Source of the DNA: Drosophila miranda
Lineage: Eukaryota; Arthropoda; Insecta; Diptera; Drosophilidae
DNA length: 64,000 nucleotides
Assembly (NCBI RefSeq): GCF_003369915.1
Contig: NC_046677.1
Location: 25,066,913-25,130,912, forward strand
Direction of reading: 5' to 3'
The position numbers and the translations under genes are program-made. The notes below the pieces were generated by a model. That model was not told the origin of the DNA and searched no databases. It was given only the letters and a program-made list of their open reading frames with translations. Below are positions 49,001 through 60,300 of the stretch, one piece after another; position 1 is the stretch's first letter; the number at the start of each line of letters is the position of its first letter.

Positions 49001-52000
49001 GACGACTGCCAAAGCCCGATGAGACAATCACACGATCGCCCACAGCCATGCCGTTCTCTGTGGGAATAATGCAATAAAATAAAATAAAATAAAATGAGTT
49101 TCCTCTGAGGATGGGTTCAGGGATTTCGCACTTACTGCCTATTCCAGGACTGCGCATCATGGAGCTGCGGATGCTGGCCGTCGGCGAGACTGTTCGCGAA
49201 CGTTCAGGAGAGTTTTTGGCCAGGGGCGATGTGGGTGTAAGGGCCCCGGACATGGGGTACACCGTGAGACGCGTAAGTCTCGAGAAGATGCCGCGCTTGG
49301 GCTCGCACTGGAAGTACCTCTTGCCCGCCACATAGCCATCGTTTTTACCTGTGGGAAAATCGGAATAGAGGCGGGAACTTTCGGTGGCAGCAGCTGGCTT
49401 ACCATTCGGCTCGTCCAGGACAATGCCCGCCCATTCGCCGGGTGCAAAGTGTGTCTCGCCGATGTAGGCTATCTGTCCGGAACGGAGACCACCAACCCAT
49501 ACCTTCTGGCCGATGATAAACTGTTCTGTGTTGGCTGTCAGCACGACGCTGTTGTGATCTGTTCGAGGAGAGTCAACGTTCATGATTATTCCGAGTCATC
49601 AATCACAGCAAACCAGTTAAAATTGGCTTCTATCTCCCACTATATGCGATATAGTATAGTATGTTCTACTTTGGCATGATGTCATATGCAATTTGCATAT
49701 GCTCTCGTGCTCGTGCTTAATGGAAAACCATTCACAGACACAGATCGACAGATTCGATCCCCCGCATAATGTGGACGGCTATAAACGGCTTCTAGCTGTG
49801 TAAACTTGACATTTTCAATCTGCTCAATATTCAGTTTCTAAGGCCTGTACCCCGTAGCCCCCCAGCAGAACTCTAAAACTTAATTTATTTTGAATGCCCA
49901 TTTATCCATTGTGCTTCTAGGGGGAAAACCATTAAGTGGAAAATAACAGATTGCATGCTATGAAGTCAGCAACAAGCCGAACAAGTTTATTCCGTTGCTG
50001 GTTTTCATTGCATCCACATACACCCCCTCCCACCCATCTATATCCCCATCCCCATCCAATTCCACTTCCACCCACATTCTACGTTTAGTTCTGGCAAATT
50101 GTTCATAATGTTTGCTGCACCCGAGCTGCGCTTAAAATTGCTGCTTGGGTTTTAAGTTGAAGTCCGAGTTCCGATTTCCGATTTCCGAGTTCCAGGCAGA
50201 ATTATAAGATTTTCCCTTGAAATATTATATTTAAAAGTGTGAAATTAAACTGAGCTTCAGCTCAAATTATTCATCAATTTTTAGCACTACTCAACAAAGT
50301 CGCACATTTTTTGCACCTGAACGAAAACGACTGTTTCTGAAGGCGAAAATTTTAAATGAATTATGTTCCTTTTATTACTATTATTTTATCTGTTAACCCT
50401 GGTGTTAGGATTTCCAAACAACAATATTAAAGCGTTTTTTCGCCTGTGTTATATAAAATACATTCACTAAAATTTACATAAAACACGAAAGTTACAGCTT
50501 GTTAGCCATATTCATGAATCCCAAGCCTCTTAATCTCTTTTTTTTTCCATATATTTCGGATTAAATTTCGTCTAATTTATTTTGCATTAAAGCGTAACAG
50601 TTTTGCCCCACATTTCGTTAATAAATCCAACCCTTTCTCTGTCCAACAGAGCTTCTACGGTTTTAAGTATCTTTTGGTGGAAATCCAGCGAGACCTTGAC
50701 ATCCAAAAATTGTATACTATAATGTCATGCAATCTTTTGGCTCATTAGACACACGACAACATCCACAGCCACACCCACAAAATGAGGCAAATGCAATCAC
50801 GTTTCTGTCATTTGCCATTAAGCTCATTAAGCTTTGTTAATTTGACAATATTTTGGACGAAGATACAACCCCCAAACACCCTCTTCCCCCCTCCTCTCTC
50901 CTTCCTCCATTTACATTCAAAAGTTGGGCCAACAGTTGGGCCATAAATGCACTTTAACGTTCGCTGCCAAATGACCGTTTAAGGTGCGAACAAGTGGCCT
51001 AGATACATACTGTGTGCACACACAAGTGCCACCTGCGCAAATAGTTAGAGCCAAACATGTTGCGCAGATACAAGATACAAGACACAAGATGGCAAATGCA
51101 ACAAGTATCTGCGCGGCCAGGCCACCCACAACCGAATGCTTACCTGAGCTGCGACGTCGCCCAGTGGCCTCTAGATAATGATCATCTTTTGGATTGCAGA
51201 AACAGAAACAAAAACAAAAACAATAACGCACACATGAAACAACAAACAAGCAAACAATAAACAAACAAAAATGCAGAAAGAGCTATCTTCGGCTCGGACC
51301 GAAGTCTAATGTACCCTGGCGGTATAATATAGTCCCTAAATTTGGGCAAATGGTTTATGGAGGTGCCTTTAATGCTCATAGAAGCATTAAATATTTTTCT
51401 CCTAAGAAGTTCAGTTTGTTCTTAATTTTTTGTGAGAATTAAGAGATCAAATTATTTTATTTGGATCTCTGTTGACAGTATCTCTTGAAGAAACTTCTAT
51501 AATTTTCACTCGTAAGAACTGTTATAAAAAATAAGACTTGGCGCTAAAAAAAAAACCAATTCAATCTTAAAAAAAAATAAAATTAAGTGTTTACTTATAA
51601 AACCAAAGTTTTTACATAGAAAAAAGCAAAATTTAAATACAATGTACTTTTATTTTTGTATGACTTTCTTTGTAGAAATAATTTGCACGGTTACAATCGG
51701 ACAGATAGGGATAGTTCTTAATATTCCGATATCCCAAGAATCACAATAACGAGTATAGTATCTCCTGCTAGGGTACATACAAAAAAAAGTTATAGCTACA
51801 TGCAGCACCGATGGGGGGATGGCGGGGTTCGTAATAGAACTTACAAGATGTGCGACTTCCAGTCTCGGATTTGATCGAGCGGCGCGAGAGCGAGGGCGAG
51901 GGCGAGGCCGCATAGCGTTCCCAGTCGGATGTGGGTGAGAGCGAGGAGCGCGTGAAGCGCTTGACAGTCTCTTGATAGAGATCTATATAGGCACCAATAT

Positions 52001-55000
52001 AATATATATATGTATATAGAATATAATGAACTCTGGCAGCAATTCGCATGAAAATGCATTTGCGAATTGCTTAGCGTGGGTTTTTAATTTTTTGTGGGTG
52101 TTAAAAAACTGCAACCGAGAGAGCAACCTGCAAGTGAGCGGGCTGATTTTTCCAGCTTTTATGGCTGCCTTTTCCGCTTTGGTTATAGGATATTTATGAG
52201 GCATATAGTAAATATTATGTGATCGGTTATTGTGTTGGTTAAAAATTAACGCAGTTGTGAAAGTTTTGCGCAATTTGTTTGCTTGTTGTTTGTTGGTTGT
52301 TGGTTGTTTAATAAGCTCTTTGAACCGCAAGCAGCAGGTTGTGGTAAGGGTTAGACGGTAATCTGAGATGTTGTTAGACCTCCTCAAATTTTCAGAGAAA
52401 GAGAAAGAGGGAGAGAGAGATGTTTTGTGTCTGTAGGGAATGAAGAAAAGTTAAGGCACAAAAATAGTCTTGGATTCTGCCAGAAAATACTCCTAAATAT
52501 GCCCCTAAAAATATTAAATAATTTTCTCTAAATGGAATTCATTTTCTGCCTAAAAAGGCAAACCCTATGAATAATAATTCGAACTAAATTTCACTTTAGG
52601 CAGACAGGAAATGAGTTCCAATTAAGATACAATATTTTACATTTCTTAAGAACTTAGTTTTATAGTTTTTTGTTCCCCATACATTTTATGATGTATATAA
52701 AATGTTTTCAACCCCAAATGCCTCTCGAAAGCCGCTTTAGACACCTAAATATCTTCTCTATACACCAGAGACAATCTCCAAAAGACTTTTGCCAGAGAAG
52801 CAGCTTAAAGAATCTTGTCTTTCATGGTGTTCATCGTGTCATTCCCTCTCTACGACCGACACAAAACGTTCTTTCACTTCCCATTCCCAGGCCAAGCGAC
52901 TTTCAAAATCAATTTTCGCCAAAAAGGAGAAAGAAAAGCATAAATCAATTAAATTGTCGACAGTTTGGTAACGTTTTTCTCAGAGACGGAAGAAAGAAAT
53001 GAATGCCTTTTTGAAGAAAGACTTTTGCGAAAAGATACACAAACAATAAACGTACAAAGATACAGATACAGATGCGCCCGCTGTAAATCTTTTCTTTCAA
53101 TTGCACGATTTCGGTTTCCGTTTACTATTTTTTTGTATTTTCTGCGAAATCTGCGGCGTGTCTTCGTCTACGTCATGTAGTTAATTGTGTTTTTGTCAGT
53201 TGAAATTGCTTTTATTTCGTATCTGTGAGTTATGGCAGACATCATGCTCTATGAGTATCTGGTGGATACTTTTATTTTCTGGGGGGCATCTGCTTTTGGC
53301 TAATCAACGAAATGACATGGCCAGGAGGCAGGGCTCCGGCCAAGAGCCCAGAGCCAAGAGCCCGCCCGTCAAGGTTCAATTGTGTATCTGCAAGTGCGGC
53401 TACCAGTCGCTACTGTATCTGTATCTGTATCTGTATCTGTATCCCGCTCTTTCGTGGGTCTGATCGGGCAAGACAATTTGTTATTATTTGCCATTATATA
53501 TCATGACGGTGGCAGCTTTTAAAAACTATTTTTTCTTCTTTTTTTTAATTATCACAATTGGCCGTTGTAAGTGTATGTATCTGTATCTGTATCTGTTGTG
53601 GCCATGTATCTTTGTATCTTTTGTGTGTGTTTCCCTTTTTTTTTTGTATTTTGCAAGCAAAACTTTCACTAATTGTAAGCCTCTCAAAAAAGGGGGAAAC
53701 CTTTTATCTACAACTTCCAGAGAGTATCTCTGTATCTATAGCTTATGTAATGATCAAAGCCTTCTGATAGATTGCTAATTAAACCTCCCCACCCCCTGGT
53801 AACCTTCTCTTGATATTTTCCAACATTTAACTGTGAAAAGTTGCGTCTATCGGTGGGGGCTTCTAAAAATAAACTTAGATACACCTAAATGACAAGCGAT
53901 TTCCTTGCAGTTGACATTCAGTGTCGCAGCTAATGAACTCATGTATCTGACAGATACACTATGATTCATCAAAGCAAACCGCCTCTGGGCCAGACCCGAT
54001 CCGACCAGACCAGACCAAGTGGAGTGTGGCGCCGCGCCGTGCCGCTGCAGCTCCAATGGCAGCCCGGCAGTCCGACGGCAAGACAGCGGCTGCGACCCAC
54101 TTTGCTCACGATTCTGGCCAAAAATACAAACAAAAAAGTGGCGAAAAACAAAGCGAAATATTTCGTCACGTCGTCCATTTATGGGAGGATCGTCGTCGAT
54201 CGTCAATCGTCGTCTGTTGCCTGCAGCCGGGCGATAAATCAGCCAGATCAACAGCCAGTGTCTGGCCATGTCAATAGTTTATTATCTTTTGAGATGATTA
54301 AACAACATTTAATTAAACTAAACTCTCTGTTCGGTTCGGCGTTCCAGTGTGGGCTGCCACTGCAGTTCTGAGTCTGGGTCTCACTTCAGTGTGGGTTTTC
54401 TTTCAGCCCGGAGTCCAGTGTCCGGCCTGCCCACACACATCTCTAGATCGGGCGGCATCGGGCATGACTTACATGACTTTTCGGCATGTTAAATGCAAAT
54501 CTTTCACCCTCTCTCTCTCTGTCTGTATCTGGTAAATGCCGACAGAAACTGATTATTAGCTGCTGCTGTAGCTGTATCTGCCGCTGCCGATCGACAATCG
54601 GTGCTCGGTGATTACTGTGGGCTGAATAAGCGCCTGAGCACGCTACAGTGTGGCCTGTTATTGGGGGGAGAGTTTGGCTTATAAATAACTGGGTGTATAA
54701 ATATCTCGGAGCTTACTGTCTGCACCTGTTGCCTCTTTTGTTTCTCATATTTAATTGTGGTTACAAAATTGCATTCTTTGAACATTCTTCCAACTCCCTG
54801 AACCAGAACTTACTGAATTTTAATTTTAATCTAATACTACAGCTCCCTTGCGAGGATTCTACTGTAATGTTACACATCCAACGTAAGCCTGTGACTGGCA
54901 ATTTGCCATTCAGTTGCAAACAAATCAGCTGATTTCCTGCATTCAAGGAGTACAATTCCTATTAATCTTTAGATATGTGATCTAGGACCCAAACATTGTT

Positions 55001-57357
55001 TGTTACAAAATTAAAACACTCTGTACAATTTCTCAGATGAAGAGTCAGGAGTATTCATGGATTAAATCTGTCGTTTTTATGAATCAGTCAATCAAATTTA
55101 AGTATTTCATTGTATAAAATTCAGCTTCGATTCAATCAATCCATATACCACCAATCTGTTCGCTTATGGGATACCTTCTACGCATCATGCTCCAGGTCAG
55201 GGTCAATAAAATACTCCTGAGATCTAACCGACGCCAGACTAGATCCAATGTACCGCCGTATAACTTAAAAACCACTCAATTCCACCACTCAACAATCTAA
55301 TTGCAATCTATTAGATAATTGCTATCTAATCAATCTGTCATGCCCTACTATAGCGTGACACCCGCTTAAACACGTCAGTCAAAGCATTCTATCAATGAAC
55401 CTTCCCTAAACAATCATCACTGTACATTGTCTATAGAATTCACTATGTTTTTTTATCTCGATTGTTCATCGTTCTGGGCGCACAATAATTGCATCAATAA
55501 TAAATTTATATATATAAATATTTATTTTTCAGTCGCTTTAAATGTTAAATGTTTTCGCCGGGAACCTTTTTTTGCTGAATAGAATTTCACCTAATAGAGA
55601 ACTGGTTTCCAACGCCCCCTGTGTGCCCCACGGGCAATAGATGAACTGAAGATGCTTACGTGACTGTCGATCGGGTAAAGGCGTGTCCCATATATAAATT
55701 ATAGATGTATATTCTATATCGTTTGAGACTGTATGTTAAGTAAATAACCAAAAATATTAGTGGGGAGGCTCAACCGGTTGGACTTGTGCCTGTGCCTTTG
55801 CCTGTATCTGTATCTGGGGATCTCCGACTGGATTGTGTTGTGTCGCGTATTTCGCATTACAATTTAAATTTGTTTAAGTTTCAGAACGTGTTTGGCATGA
55901 AAACGGGCGATCGTTTTTCATTTGGCGAGAAGGGCAAACAGTTGAATGGACATTCCATGAACACTCTTGGAAGCGGTCCGCCCCTTCCACATCCACATCT
56001 ATAAAAACAGTTTTTTAGCCTAATGAAGTTCCGTGAAAACCCTAAAGGCAAAAAAGCGATTAAAATCATGACTGATCGTAACCGATTTGATAGGCCGAAA
56101 TGGGCTCCAGATACGATCGTGGGATCACTGCGGCATTCGAGTAAAGATCTGGCATACACAAGTAGTTTACTCAATGAAAAATTGTATCTGTTCTATAATA
56201 TATATTTTGTATATTTTGCCATTGAGGAAGATCACTGAACTGTCGAAAGGCATTGTCAACGAAAATCACATTGAGGTATACCACAGAATACGAGAATATA
56301 AATGGAATACATTTTCATTGCGGAACAGTCGCTCAAAGTAAACCAGATAAGATACGTTATCTACAGAAATGCAAAATCCTTGACTATAAAGGCAATTCCA
56401 TTTATTAAATAGTTAATTATCATTCTAATATCACCTTTAACACAACCAAAATGGTTACTTTTAATCTAGTAAGAATTCATCCATTATTTCAAATGAAAAC
56501 GAAAATGATTGAAAGCTATTTTGTATTTATGTATCTATACCCCATCTTTCCTGGTTATAGTTGTTTCTACAATTTTTGATCATTACTTAAGATAGTACTT
56601 ATCTATTAAAATAATCTAATTTCGGTTAGATACAAAATAAATCTAAAAATCTGTTGGGCAAATACACCATAGTCTTGTTATTGGGGAAGTATGTATGAAA
56701 ACTTCCATTATTCTACTACTATTATTAACCATTATTACATAGAACGGAGCTGTAAATACTCGTATATCACTGAGAATCGTTTTAAGAGATTCACAATGGA
56801 TTAATCATGATTAATTCATTCGTTATGTCATAAAAAAAAATATAGTTTCACTAGCTTCCAGAAAATGATTTCTAGGAAAAAAACGTACAAGTTTAGTATT
56901 TTCCCTGAATTTGTTGGAGTATTTCCCCTGAATTTGCTGAACAATTTTCTTTGAATTTATGAAAGTATTTTCCCTGACCTTATGCTCATGCCACCCACTT
57001 TTAACACACATCAAATATGCGATTCTTTTTATTGATCTCCCAAAGTATTTATGATTTATTATTTCGATTCGATTAATGTGTGTCCCAATTCCCCAAACAA
57101 GATGTTAACACAGATGTGTTAATTTCGGGCAATCGCGCAAGCAAAATTAATTGAAAATTAATTATAAAGTATAAATTAATAATGTCATGAGCGGAGATTA
57201 TAAATGGAACGCAGTCGAGTAAAAGCCAAGTAATAACCAGGTGTCAAAAATGCAACAAGTAAATGTGTCAAAGTGTGTATAGTGTACAAATGTGTATATA
57301 TTTACCTGTGTAAGCCGAATTAATCGAACTCAAATTGTCATCGCTTTCACGACTCAT
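39016..57357 (-). CDS. CLIP-190: CLIP-190, CAP-Gly microtubule plus-end protein
   Basis: Fly CLIP-170 orthologue, linking growing microtubule ends to membranes, dynein and actin motors. Sixteen exons on the minus strand join in phase to about 1594 residues: 57357-57306, 51982-51845, 51185-51144, 49558-49403, 49348-49136, 49057-48892, 48817-48640, 48381-48319, 47122-47012, 44097-43987, 42884-42818, 42755-41431, 41370-39592, 39528-39407, 39338-39124, 39062-39016. A Ser/Arg-rich head (RSSLSPTSDWERYAASPS) precedes CAP-Gly 1 (about 91-157) and CAP-Gly 2 (about 202-272), each with the GKNDG motif that grips EEY/F tails. Ser-rich linkers come next, then some 1100 residues of heptad coiled coil, and two C-terminal zinc knuckles (CDICDEFDKHETEDC and CESCEAFGHDTSEC). 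The last intron splits knuckle 2. Exons 51185-51144 and 48381-48319 are short and in phase, so they may be alternative. Confidence 0.92.
42885..43986. other. CLIP-190 intron with CT/CTGT microsatellite
   Basis: 1.1-kb intron. A pure CT run of 14 dinucleotides turns into CTGT repeats at 43041-43086 (GA/GACA on the transcribed strand). I see no exon or RNA gene in the rest. Confidence 0.7.
44657..44809 (-). CDS. Candidate alternative last exon of CLIP-190
   Basis: An acceptor (TTTTTATAG) at 44810 is followed by a phase-0 frame of 50 codons and TAG at 44657-44659. Exon 47122-47012 ends in phase 0, so splicing to this exon would give a 423-residue short form: both CAP-Gly domains, about half a coiled-coil segment, then the basic tail QILIEADRWRRLIAKHSIRV...LTPLRIK. 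An AATAAA (minus strand, 44515-44510) lies 142 bases past the stop. The tail is balanced in codon use and rich in Arg, Trp and His, not low complexity, which argues for selection. I do not recognise it; it could also be an exon of another, unseen gene. Confidence 0.5.
   Translation of the reverse strand, partial: QILIEADRWRRLIAKHSIRVSDLRREFRGWSGKHERHCILHSVLTPLRIK
45217..45859. mobile_element. Tc1/mariner-type non-autonomous element with three ends
   Basis: TA-CAGTGCGTTTC occurs at 45215-45227. The inverse GAAACGCACTG-TA occurs twice, ending at 45324 and at 45859. Eleven bases are identical in all three, each bordered by TA on its outer side, as expected for Tc1/mariner insertions. The outer pair spans 643 bp, the inner pair 108 bp. 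The interior is A+T-rich with no transposase. Sits in the CLIP-190 intron between 44097 and 47012. Confidence 0.65.
46727..47011 (-). other. Open frame continuing past the donor of CLIP-190 exon 47122-47012
   Basis: If the donor at 47011 is not used, the frame stays open for 94 more codons to a stop at 46727, adding a Gln/Thr/His-rich tail. The tail is mostly encoded by GTT/TGT simple repeats on the plus strand (46785-46870), so the openness probably follows from the repeat. Recorded as a possible but unlikely alternative end. Confidence 0.2.
47736..48150. mobile_element. piggyBac-type MITE, 415 bp
   Basis: Perfect 14-base terminal inverted repeats CCCGTTAACGTCTG at 47736-47749 and 48137-48150, each directly flanked by TTAA (47732-47735 and 48151-48154). 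TTAA target duplication plus CCC ends is the signature of the piggyBac superfamily. The interior is very A+T-rich, with poly(A)/poly(T) tracts and no transposase frame, so it is non-autonomous. It lies in the CLIP-190 intron between exons 48381-48319 and 47122-47012. Confidence 0.85.
49559..49583 (-). promoter_or_regulatory. Possible alternative CLIP-190 N-terminus
   Basis: Directly upstream of the acceptor at 49559 an in-frame ATG (49583) reads MNVDSPRT into the CAP-Gly 1 exon. A promoter inside the preceding 1.6-kb intron could use it, giving a form that lacks the Ser-rich head of 77 residues. The consensus splice acceptor at the same place shows the main form is spliced here; I see no clear core promoter. 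Confidence 0.3.
51274..51780 (-). mobile_element. INE-1/SGM-like remnant in CLIP-190 intron
   Basis: On the minus strand AGGGTACATTAGA is followed by a perfect stem-loop CTTCGG-TCCGAG-CCGAAG (51304-51287) and then ATAGCTCTTTC, the order seen at one end of INE-1/SGM elements. A second GGGTACATAC near 51772 may mark the other side. The boundaries and interior are degenerate. The element ends about 65 bases from the acceptor of exon 51982-51845. Confidence 0.4.
51983..57305. other. CLIP-190 first coding intron
   Basis: About 5.3 kb separating the start-codon exon from the second coding exon. Holds GATACA/TGTATC hexamer arrays (listed separately), a C-rich patch near 53790, and A+T-rich DNA with many TA steps. 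No exon with a supported frame. A CLIP-190 exon not needed by the main frame could be hidden here. Confidence 0.5.
53058..53600. repeat. Inverted GATACA/TGTATC hexamer arrays
   Basis: GATACAGATACAG (53060-53072) faces five copies of TGTATC at 53413-53443 and a further array at 53577-53597. Smaller groups of the same hexamer occur near 55800 and 63810-63870. The opposite orientation at 53.06 and 53.41 kb means the intron transcript could fold back over about 350 bases. Confidence 0.7.
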
Positions 57358-57368
57358 GCTGTTTGTGT
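57358..57368 (-). other. CLIP-190 5' UTR tail and acceptor
   Basis: Upstream of the CLIP-190 ATG the minus strand reads TTTTATTTCCAG at 57380-57369, a good acceptor, leaving an 11-base 5' UTR piece in the start-codon exon. A further 5' exon therefore lies upstream (above 57.4 kb), perhaps outside the window. Confidence 0.6.
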
Positions 57369-60300
57369 CTGGAAATAAAATCAAAAAGCGCAAAGAAAAG
57401 AAAAGAAAGAAAACGGCGCACAAAAAACGCAAAGTGAGCATTAAAAAATTAACAGAAACGTAAAAAAATATAAAATTAAATCATAATTACAGCCAGCGGC
57501 CAGGCAGGGGCCAGCCAGGGGCCAAGCCAATTCAGGCGCGTATTCAGGCCATGGTAACGGGGCCGCCCTCTGCGCTCTCTCTCTCTCTCTCAAAGAAAAG
57601 CCAACACAGAGGGCAAAATAGCCAAATAGCAAAGTAGCAATTAGTAATGGGTCGCTCTGGCAGATCTCAACCTTAACACCGCCCAACCTTAAAGGTGGCC
57701 CATTCCACTCGAAACAGATTAGATAACTGTGTGTGTGTGTGTGTGTGTTCGGTAAAGGTATTCCAAGGGGGATACGTTTGTTGGGAGATTACTTAAAAAT
57801 AGATTACACTGTACTGTACAAGAAGAATGTCTGGGAATGTCTGCGAATAAGCGGAAATTGTAAGCATGATAATCGAAAACAAACCCTAATAAAAGTGGAG
57901 AAGTTTCGTGACATAGTTTCTCGTGTTTTCCAAAATGTAGACTCGTACTTTCAATACAGAACTAATGAAATTTAAAACCATTCACTTATATACAAATAAT
58001 TCAAATTTAAAACGCTTTAAAATAAATAAATTCAGTTGTAAGAAATTCAGGAGGCTAGATTTTCGATGACGCTCTTTCCTTACGACTGGGATCGAGCCGC
58101 GGACCCGAGAATTCAATAACCAAGTACATGACGTGTGCGTGACGATGAACTTTACTCTGTTCTACTAGAGTCAAACCTATAATAGTCGTTGTTATAGAAA
58201 AGCCGTTTATGGCAAGCCAATTTCCACAGATAATAATCGTTATTTCGATACTTTGATAAATGTCTCATCACTAATAAATGCCATATAAATAATTACTCAA
58301 TTTTACAATGAGTAAATATTGTCAATTGCAAATATTACAAAGGAATTTTCTTTGATTTATACTGCTTTCCAGATTGCAAGTCTCTCTGTGTGGAATTTCA
58401 ACAGATTGGCCAATTGCCAGTCACGTGTAAATGCTGAATGATAGAACTGGGAATGGAACCGCTTTCCTTTCAAGAATGAAACCAAGTCTACACACTTTTC
58501 TTGCTGTTCGGAAAAGTTTAAAGACCTTAAACGGACTTCTTCTTTCGAGGGACCCCCTACTAAATGAAGCCCATCCCCTTCAATAAAAGATGGATGATCA
58601 AACTCCCAGTTAATGATGACATTAATGTCCGTATTTAATGGTTTACCCCTCCCCGAGTTTCAAACAGTTATAAATTGCGACACGCCCACTCTAAAAGTCT
58701 GCGATCCAGCGTTCCAGCGATCCATCGATCCACCGCTCGCACGATCCGAGCCAAAATGGACTTCAATTGCGTGTGGGTTTTGCACAATCGAATGCCAATG
58801 TTTATGGCCACTGACCAAATACAAAAGCAAACGGAATTACGCTGTCCAGAGGCATTTTAGCCAAAAAGCATTTTCAAGACTCTTTTTTCCATAATTTGAC
58901 AAAATAACAAAACAAATAAACGGATAATTAAGTTGCCTTTTTTCCACTAATGCTTATCGGTAGATCGGAACACGCGTCTCCCCTGTCTGTCCGAATAATA
59001 CAATAATTATTCATAAATAAATAAACAGAAATAAATTGGGGAAAAAATACTATATGGAGTGGTTGCTTGTTTGTTTTATTCTCCACTCGTTTGGTTGTTA
59101 ATTGGTGGGAAGGTAAACACACACACAAATATTCCAAAACTCAATCTACAGCTTCAGTATTTCGGCAAAAGTCAAATGTCAATTTTCGAATATTTATGCT
59201 GCATGACGTGCAAGTCTTTGGTTTTTCTTTGATTTTTTATGGGTCACTCCGTCCGTGGTGTGGTGTCCGTCTAGTTTCGTTCTTTTTCTGTGTGGAACCT
59301 GTTCTTAAGTTTATGCAGAATATTGATGGATTGCTTTGCATGATTTCGCTGAAGATCGCTAATCACTATGCTGCGGTGTAGCTTTGCCCAGTTATCCAAT
59401 AAAATATTTGATGCAAGAGAATGGACATTGATTTGGGTTACGGTTTCGGGTTCAAGACATTTTTGGGAATTTATTGTGGAATGGGAATCATTAGTTACTG
59501 TTGCCAAAGGTTCTTCTAAACTATTCACTACAAAAATGTCTCGAGAATGTTTTTAGCCATTTTATAATGTTTTTTTTCTGACACTGGGACACAAAAATTA
59601 TTGCTAAAATATGAATTAATGTCAATGAAAATTTATGGTTTAACTCAGTATGAAATATTTTCATTTTTAAGGCATATTGTAATTCTGATTCATTTCAATA
59701 TTATTCTATTAAAATATCTACAGGCGTATAAAAAGCATGATACGTTTTGCGTCATTCGAAATTTATTATCTGGAAATCGTTACAATTGGCTTGCTGCAGC
59801 TTATTGGCTTAAATAAATGCTAACAATGCAATGAGATAAGATTGCAAAACATTTGTTTTGCATTAATATTTATGAAGGATTACTTTAAGATCAGTGCTCC
59901 TGTTCAGTGATGGAAAAACGGCTGTTTCAGATCCTTAAGCTATCACTATATGACACTCCTAGATGTGCTAGAGTTTAGAAGAGTATTCCATCATTATTTC
60001 TAGTTAACTCTTTACATCTTTAATGGATTTATCTCATAGAGTAGACCCTAGGACTTTAACAATAGATCAAATCCATTTTCGAACCCCAAAGACTGCCATA
60101 AAACCTTCCTACCAAAAATCAAAGCCTTCGTCCTTCTACAACTAAGCAGTGTCTCGCTCTGCGACTCTCTCTCTTTCTATCTCTTGCTCCCAGTGTGGCT
60201 TAGGAGTTATATTTTTCTCCTGGAACTCTTAGAACTCCCCAGCAGATCCTTCAATCAATGAAGCAAAGAATCATCTTTCATATTTGATATCACACTAGCT

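Noticed and set aside
58075..58140. tRNA-like words, GGCTCGATCCC on the minus strand resembling a B box
   Set aside because: The T stem does not pair and no A box at proper spacing or acceptor stem is present.
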